Source: J051 sp040752255
GTDB taxonomy: Bacteria > Armatimonadota > Fimbriimonadia > Fimbriimonadales > ATM1
DNA length: 17,448 bases
Assembly (NCBI GenBank): GCA_040752255.1
Contig: JBFMFD010000040.1
Location: forward strand, 1 to 17,448
Direction: 5' to 3'
A model generated the notes under the pieces. That model ran no database searches. It was given only the letters and a program-made list of their open reading frames with translations, and was not told where the DNA came from. Both the position numbers and the translations under genes were made by a program. Shown piece by piece: positions 14,160 through 17,448 of this stretch. Within the stretch, counting starts at the first letter, position 1. Each line of letters starts with the position of its first letter.

Positions 14160-15219
14160 GCAACTCCTTCGGGCTTTTCGTCAGGACCTCGCACCCGTCA
14201 CTCGTGACGACGATGTCGTCTTCGATTCGGACTCCGCCGAACCCCGGGATGTACACGCCCGGCTCGACAGTCCAGACCTGCCCCTCTTCGAGCAGGTCGT
14301 CGCTTGATGGCGACATGCGGCCGACGTCATGCACCTCGGCGCCGAGTCCGTGGCCGAGCCCGTGTCCGAAATGCTTGTCCAGCCCCTTTTCGGCAAGTGC
14401 AGCCCTCGCGATAGCATCAACGTCCTTCGCCGGCACCCCCGGGCGGATGGCGTCGAGCGCGCGAAGTTGCGCGTCCAGGACGGCGTGATAAACCTCGCGC
14501 TGGCGGTCGTCGGCCTCAAGGATGACGACCGTTCGTGTAAGGTCGCTGCAGTAGCCATCCACTCGCGCGCCGAAATCCATCGTCACAAAGTCACCCCTCT
14601 CGAGTTTGCGCTCGCTCGGCGTGCCGTGCGGGCGCGAGGTCCGCTCGCCGCTCACGGCGATGGTTTCGAACGCGACCTTCGCCTTCTGCCGCCTGATGTA
14701 GAAGTCAATCTCCATCGCGATGTCGTACTCCGTAACTCCCGGCTGCATCAGGCGAAGGACATGGTCGAAGCACGCGTCCGCTATGCCGCAGGCTGCGCGA
14801 ATCTTCGCAATCTCACTCGGCGTCTTGACGCGTCGCAGCGGGTCTATTAGTCCTTCGAGCGGGACGAGCGTCACGCCCTCCATCTCCTCGGAGAGTTGGC
14901 GATGCGTGGCGAACGTCATGTGCTCCGCCTCGAAGCCCAATGTGGTGATTCCCAATCGGCGCACCTGCTCCGCAATCGCTTGGGCGGAGGTCGTCGGGTT
15001 GGCGTACACGCTAACGGGTAGGGCCGTCACCTGCTCGCGCGACTGCTCGTCGTAGCGCGAGTCGGTGATGAACACGCCGTCAGCATCCGTAAGGAGGACA
15101 TACCCGCTGCTTCCGCTGAAGCCGGTCAGGTAGGCGACGTTGCGAATCTGCGTGACAAGCAGAGCGGGAGCACCTTGCTCCCGCATCTTCCGACGAACAA
15201 CCTCAATTCTCTCTTCCAT
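14146..15219 (-). CDS. M24 metallopeptidase, Xaa-Pro aminopeptidase/dipeptidase family
   Basis: This 357-aa cytoplasmic peptidase should cleave the bond next to proline at peptide N-termini. A creatinase-like N-terminal domain is at about residues 1-130, and the pita-bread catalytic domain is at about 137-350. All five dinuclear metal ligands are present: D215 and D226 in MDFGARVDGYCSDLTRT, H290 in GHGLGHGLGAEVHD, E319 in EPGVYIP and E333 in GVRIEDD. H198 in SRPHGTPS also matches the active site. The length suits PepQ/YqhT-type enzymes rather than the longer E. coli PepP. ATG 15219 lies 8 nt after the aroQ stop with no clear Shine-Dalgarno, so translation may be coupled. The end overlaps the MATE gene by 14 bp. 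Confidence 0.95.
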   Translation of the reverse strand: MEERIEVVRRKMREQGAPALLVTQIRNVAYLTGFSGSSGYVLLTDADGVFITDSRYDEQSREQVTALPVSVYANPTTSAQAIAEQVRRLGITTLGFEAEHMTFATHRQLSEEMEGVTLVPLEGLIDPLRRVKTPSEIAKIRAACGIADACFDHVLRLMQPGVTEYDIAMEIDFYIRRQKAKVAFETIAVSGERTSRPHGTPSERKLERGDFVTMDFGARVDGYCSDLTRTVVILEADDRQREVYHAVLDAQLRALDAIRPGVPAKDVDAIARAALAEKGLDKHFGHGLGHGLGAEVHDVGRMSPSSDDLLEEGQVWTVEPGVYIPGFGGVRIEDDIVVTSDGCEVLTKSPKELLVLP

Positions 15220-15227
15220 ATTCTAAC

Positions 15228-15680
15228 TCACAACTGCGCCTCGATCAGGGTGCTGACCCCGTCGAGAGCAAGCACGTAGCCCGCGACGCCCAGCCCCGAG
15301 ATAACGCCTTGACACGCGCCCGACACCACCGAAGTGTGCCGGAACTCCTCGCGCGCGAAAATGTTGCTGATGTGCACCTCGATGCACGGAATCCTGACCG
15401 CCGCAATCGCATCACGAAGCGCGACCGAAGTGTGCGCCAACCCCCCGGGGTTGATGACAATGCCCGACGCCCACTCGCGATGCTCGTGAATCGCATCAAT
15501 CAGTGCGCCCTCGTGGTTCGACTGCAAGATGCGCACTTCGATGCGCAACTCCTTCGCCCGTTTCGTAATCATCTCGTCCACCGCAGCGAGAGTTGACGCG
15601 CCGTAGATGTCAACCTCACGAAAACCCAACAGGTTCAGATTGGGTCCGTGCAGTACCAGAACGTTTCGTCGCTCAGCCAT
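15228..15680 (-). CDS. aroQ: Type II 3-dehydroquinate dehydratase AroQ
   Basis: This 150-aa dodecameric enzyme catalyses the third step of the shikimate pathway, from 3-dehydroquinate to 3-dehydroshikimate. The hallmark segments are all present: GPNLNLLGFRE at 12-22, QSNHEGALID at 53-62, INPGGLAHTSVALRDA at 76-91, EVHISNIFAREEFRH at 101-115. Key residues R21, Y26, N77, H83, H103 and R114 match those of the M. tuberculosis enzyme by position. I chose ATG 15680 because AGGGGA lies 4 nt upstream and the family begins just there. The longer frame overlaps the zinc-ribbon gene. It overlaps the end of that gene by 8 bp and is followed 8 bp later by the peptidase, an aroQ-peptidase pairing seen in many bacteria. 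Confidence 0.96.
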   Translation of the reverse strand: MAERRNVLVLHGPNLNLLGFREVDIYGASTLAAVDEMITKRAKELRIEVRILQSNHEGALIDAIHEHREWASGIVINPGGLAHTSVALRDAIAAVRIPCIEVHISNIFAREEFRHTSVVSGACQGVISGLGVAGYVLALDGVSTLIEAQL

Positions 15681-15891
15681 CGTTTCCCCTTTCGCCTCGC
15701 TCTTCGGGCTGCCGCTCCCCCATTTCGTCCGGCGGCATCGCGGACTCGGGCAGCATCTGCGGAATGCCATCCACCACCGGGTAGCGGCAGCGGCACTCGG
15801 CGCATACCAGAAACTCACCCGCCTGCCTCACGGGCGGGCGGGAGGGGCATCGCGGGCACGCCAGCACCTCGAGCAGCAGGTCGTCAAGCAT
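15673..15891 (-). CDS. Trm112-like zinc-ribbon protein
   Basis: This 72-aa small protein has two Cys pairs, C12-P-R-C15 and C30-A-E-C33, followed by RYPVVDGIPQMLPE. That pattern is the Trm112/YcaR (UPF0434) signature. In other organisms such proteins bind and activate methyltransferases or act as small zinc proteins; in bacteria the role is mostly unknown. The C-terminal 20 residues are charged and disordered. ATG 15891 sits inside the last codons of the glycosyltransferase (8-bp overlap) with GAGGTG 7 nt upstream. The 3' end overlaps aroQ by 8 bp. The tight overlaps on both sides imply coupled translation. The longer frame upstream is rejected because it would lie wholly within the glycosyltransferase. 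Confidence 0.85.
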   Translation of the reverse strand: MLDDLLLEVLACPRCPSRPPVRQAGEFLVCAECRCRYPVVDGIPQMLPESAMPPDEMGERQPEERGERGNDG

Positions 15892-16990
15892 CGGCGCACA
15901 CCTCGCGGTACACCTCGAGCGTCCGCTCGGCCGCCGCTTCCCATGTGAATTGCTTGGCTCGGTGCAAACCCCGCTCACGCATACCGGCGAGCATACTCGA
16001 ATCCTGAAGCAGAGAGGCGATGCGACCCGCCCAAATCTCGGGGTCGAGCCGCCCCTCGATCACGCCCGCGTCATCGATGACCTCCGGCAGCGCGCCGCCC
16101 GCAGACGACAGCACGGGCGTGCCACACGCCATCGCCTCTACCACCGGCAGCCCAAACCCCTCATAGTGGCTCGGGCAAAGATAAAGGTCGGCGCCCGAGT
16201 AGAGCGCGGGCATATCTTCGTCGGCAACGTAGCCGGTGAACCGCACCCGCGTTCGCGACCCGCTTTCCCACTCCTCCATCCCCCAACCGGGCTTGCCGGT
16301 TACAACAAGCCGGTGAGGCACCTCGGCAGGCAGACGCTCGGCGGCTTCGATGGCAAGCGCCATGTTCTTCCGCGGCCAGCGCGTGCCGACGGTGAGAACG
16401 TAGGGTGGTTCCACGCCGTACTTCCTCAACCGGGCGAGCGCTTCGTCCTCCGGTACCGGCTGGTACCGTTCATCCACCCCGTTCCAGGTGACCACGACTT
16501 TGCTTTCCGGCACGCCCAGCAGCCGCACGATGTCCCGCTTGCTCGTTTCGCTCACGGTGATGACCCTCCTCGCCCGCCGTGCGGAGCCAGGAACCAGGCG
16601 CGAGAGCAGAAACCGGTCGCGGGCGCGAAACCACTCGGGGCCGATGAGAAAACTGACGTCGTGGATGGTCGTGATCCCGCCGCGCGCGAGCGGGCTGAGC
16701 GTGTACTGCGTGTGGAACGCCCGAGCGCCCAGCCGCCTCGCCGCCAGGGGCATGCGAACCTGGTTGAAATACCGGCTCTGCCCCCCGCCGAGACGCACCC
16801 AGCGCGCCCACTCCGGCAGATCGGGGAGGCAATCCGGCTTCTGCAGATTGCTCAGCAGCAGGAGCCTTACTCCCCGTTCTTTTGCCAGCATCGCCCGCAC
16901 CAGCCCGGTCCAGTAGGTCGAGTCCCCGGTGTTCTCGCCCCCAACGAGGGTGCAATCTATGGCAACAAGAGGGAGCGCGGAGCGGGACAT
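15884..16990 (-). CDS. GT4 family glycosyltransferase, mannosyltransferase-like
   Basis: This 368-aa GT-B glycosyltransferase has GGENTGDSTYWTGL near the N-terminus, TIHDVSFLIGPEWF at 108-121, SETSKRDI at 147-154, WNGVDERY at 169-176, VGTRWPRKN at 201-209 and the E-x7-E pair E277/E285 in YEGFGLPVVEAMACG. The HDVSF and SETSKRDI segments resemble mannosyltransferases of O-antigen or capsule synthesis. Acceptor and sugar are inferred only by analogy. It is the first gene of the ten-gene minus-strand cluster. Its ATG 16990 faces the divergent membrane-protein gene across a 55-bp gap that must hold both promoters. The stop overlaps the zinc-ribbon start by 8 bp. Confidence 0.9.
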   Translation of the reverse strand: MSRSALPLVAIDCTLVGGENTGDSTYWTGLVRAMLAKERGVRLLLLSNLQKPDCLPDLPEWARWVRLGGGQSRYFNQVRMPLAARRLGARAFHTQYTLSPLARGGITTIHDVSFLIGPEWFRARDRFLLSRLVPGSARRARRVITVSETSKRDIVRLLGVPESKVVVTWNGVDERYQPVPEDEALARLRKYGVEPPYVLTVGTRWPRKNMALAIEAAERLPAEVPHRLVVTGKPGWGMEEWESGSRTRVRFTGYVADEDMPALYSGADLYLCPSHYEGFGLPVVEAMACGTPVLSSAGGALPEVIDDAGVIEGRLDPEIWAGRIASLLQDSSMLAGMRERGLHRAKQFTWEAAAERTLEVYREVCADA

Positions 16991-17000
16991 TCGGCGTATG

Positions 17001-17009
17001 TGCTATTGT
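17001..17009 (+). promoter_or_regulatory. Extended -10 promoter of the small membrane protein gene
   Basis: TGCTATTGT fits an extended -10 (TGn followed by TATTGT) in the 55-bp divergent region. Transcription would start near 17016, leaving a roughly 30-nt leader with a good Shine-Dalgarno. No clear -35 is present, as is common for extended -10 promoters. Confidence 0.45.
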
Positions 17010-17034
17010 GGCTCCGCGAACTTCGTGGAACCAC

Positions 17035-17039
17035 AGGAG
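17035..17039 (+). promoter_or_regulatory. Ribosome binding site fixing the start at 17046
   Basis: AGGAG lies 6 nt upstream of ATG 17046. This picks out the internal ATG rather than the longer frame that begins inside the divergent glycosyltransferase gene. Confidence 0.75.
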
Positions 17040-17045
17040 CACGGA

Positions 17046-17414
17046 ATGAAGCGATCGAACGGAATTCTGCTCGGAACGATCTTGGTGTTTCTCATCGGCG
17101 TTGTGCTGTTTATGCAGACCGCCAGCGATCCGTTTGCCGGTCAGTCCCAACCGGGCCACCACCAGGAAGAGCCGGAACAGCAGGCGACCGAAAACGAATC
17201 GGGCACGCTCTCACCCGGCAGTATCAAAGGCGAGAAGAACGCCGTCACGGCCGACGACCTGGCAAACACCATGACCGACCCGGCCGCGAACCAGCAGGGG
17301 AGAGCCATCCCCGCCACTCCCCACAAGGAGAAGTTTCAGGGCGTGAACACCGAATCCGCCGAGCCGACCAGCCGCTGGTACGATCCGAACCGCAAAGCCG
17401 GCGACTCCAAGTAG
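17046..17414 (+). CDS. Small single-pass membrane-anchored protein of unknown function
   Basis: This 122-aa protein has a short basic N-terminus (MKRSNG), one hydrophobic segment at about residues 7-23 (LLGTILVFLIGVVLFM), and then about 95 polar, probably disordered residues outside the membrane. The tail is rich in Gln, Glu, Pro, Asn and Lys and has no cysteine and no domain I recognise. There is no lipobox. The anchor could act as an uncleaved signal-anchor. ATG 17046 has an ideal Shine-Dalgarno. It is divergent from the glycosyltransferase cluster and may share its regulatory region, but nothing shows a functional link. The open frame extends upstream to 16929, but that part is antisense to the glycosyltransferase. 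Confidence 0.7.
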   Translation: MKRSNGILLGTILVFLIGVVLFMQTASDPFAGQSQPGHHQEEPEQQATENESGTLSPGSIKGEKNAVTADDLANTMTDPAANQQGRAIPATPHKEKFQGVNTESAEPTSRWYDPNRKAGDSK

Positions 17415-17442
17415 ACCAACCACCCGGTTTCGAGCGGTCGGA

Positions 17443-17448
17443 TATACT
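17443..17448 (+). promoter_or_regulatory. Possible -10 box (TATACT) at the right edge
   Basis: The window ends in GGATATACT, the same hexamer found before mgtE. It could be the -10 element of a plus-strand gene starting just beyond the edge. The downstream sequence is missing, so this is only suggestive. Confidence 0.25.

Noticed and set aside
15681..15818. 46-codon N-terminal extension of aroQ
   Set aside because: It lies within the zinc-ribbon gene, and the type II dehydroquinase fold begins just after ATG 15680, which has its own ribosome binding site.

Overview
The window is a dense, GC-rich bacterial chromosomal segment. It contains no mobile elements, CRISPR arrays, rRNA or tRNA genes that I can see. 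A Kdo transferase, a DUF374 acyltransferase and two GT4 glycosyltransferases point to a diderm, LPS-type envelope. The protein flavour, especially a MalG-type permease with a very long first periplasmic loop, would fit a lineage such as Armatimonadota. That lineage is inference from recall, not something the sequence proves.

Left part (1-5758). The 5' end of a Pro/Ala/Gly-rich gene runs off the left edge on the minus strand. A single-domain cupin on the plus strand then meets, tail to tail, a minus-strand run of permease, DUF2905 and HAD hydrolase. Divergent from the permease is a plus-strand trio: DUF374 acyltransferase, Kdo transferase (waaA) and a HIT-family protein. waaA appears to start at a CTG codon inside the preceding stop region. 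The acyltransferase and Kdo transferase probably act on lipid A or other envelope lipids.

Middle (5803-7238). The Mg2+ channel gene mgtE stands alone behind a good -10 box with almost no leader. It ends 4 bp from the oncoming minus-strand cluster.

Right part (7243-16990). Ten consecutive minus-strand genes have gaps of 24 bp or less, and many overlap. In transcription order they are a GT4 glycosyltransferase, a Trm112-like zinc ribbon, aroQ, an M24 aminopeptidase, a MATE exporter, an NnrS-like membrane protein, queA, a MerR-type HTH protein, a second GT4 glycosyltransferase (similar to diacylglycerol glucosyltransferases) and a dGTPase-like HD phosphohydrolase. The content is mixed housekeeping: aromatic biosynthesis, tRNA modification, envelope sugars and nucleotide control. 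The arrangement suggests one long co-transcribed unit, possibly with internal promoters. Divergent from its head is a small membrane-anchored protein of unknown function (17046-17414).

Most of the window is ordinary housekeeping. The points most worth a second look are the roughly 280-residue, threefold-repeated insertion in the ABC permease, the apparent CTG start of waaA, the leaderless-type promoters, and the three-part HTH protein buried in the long cluster.
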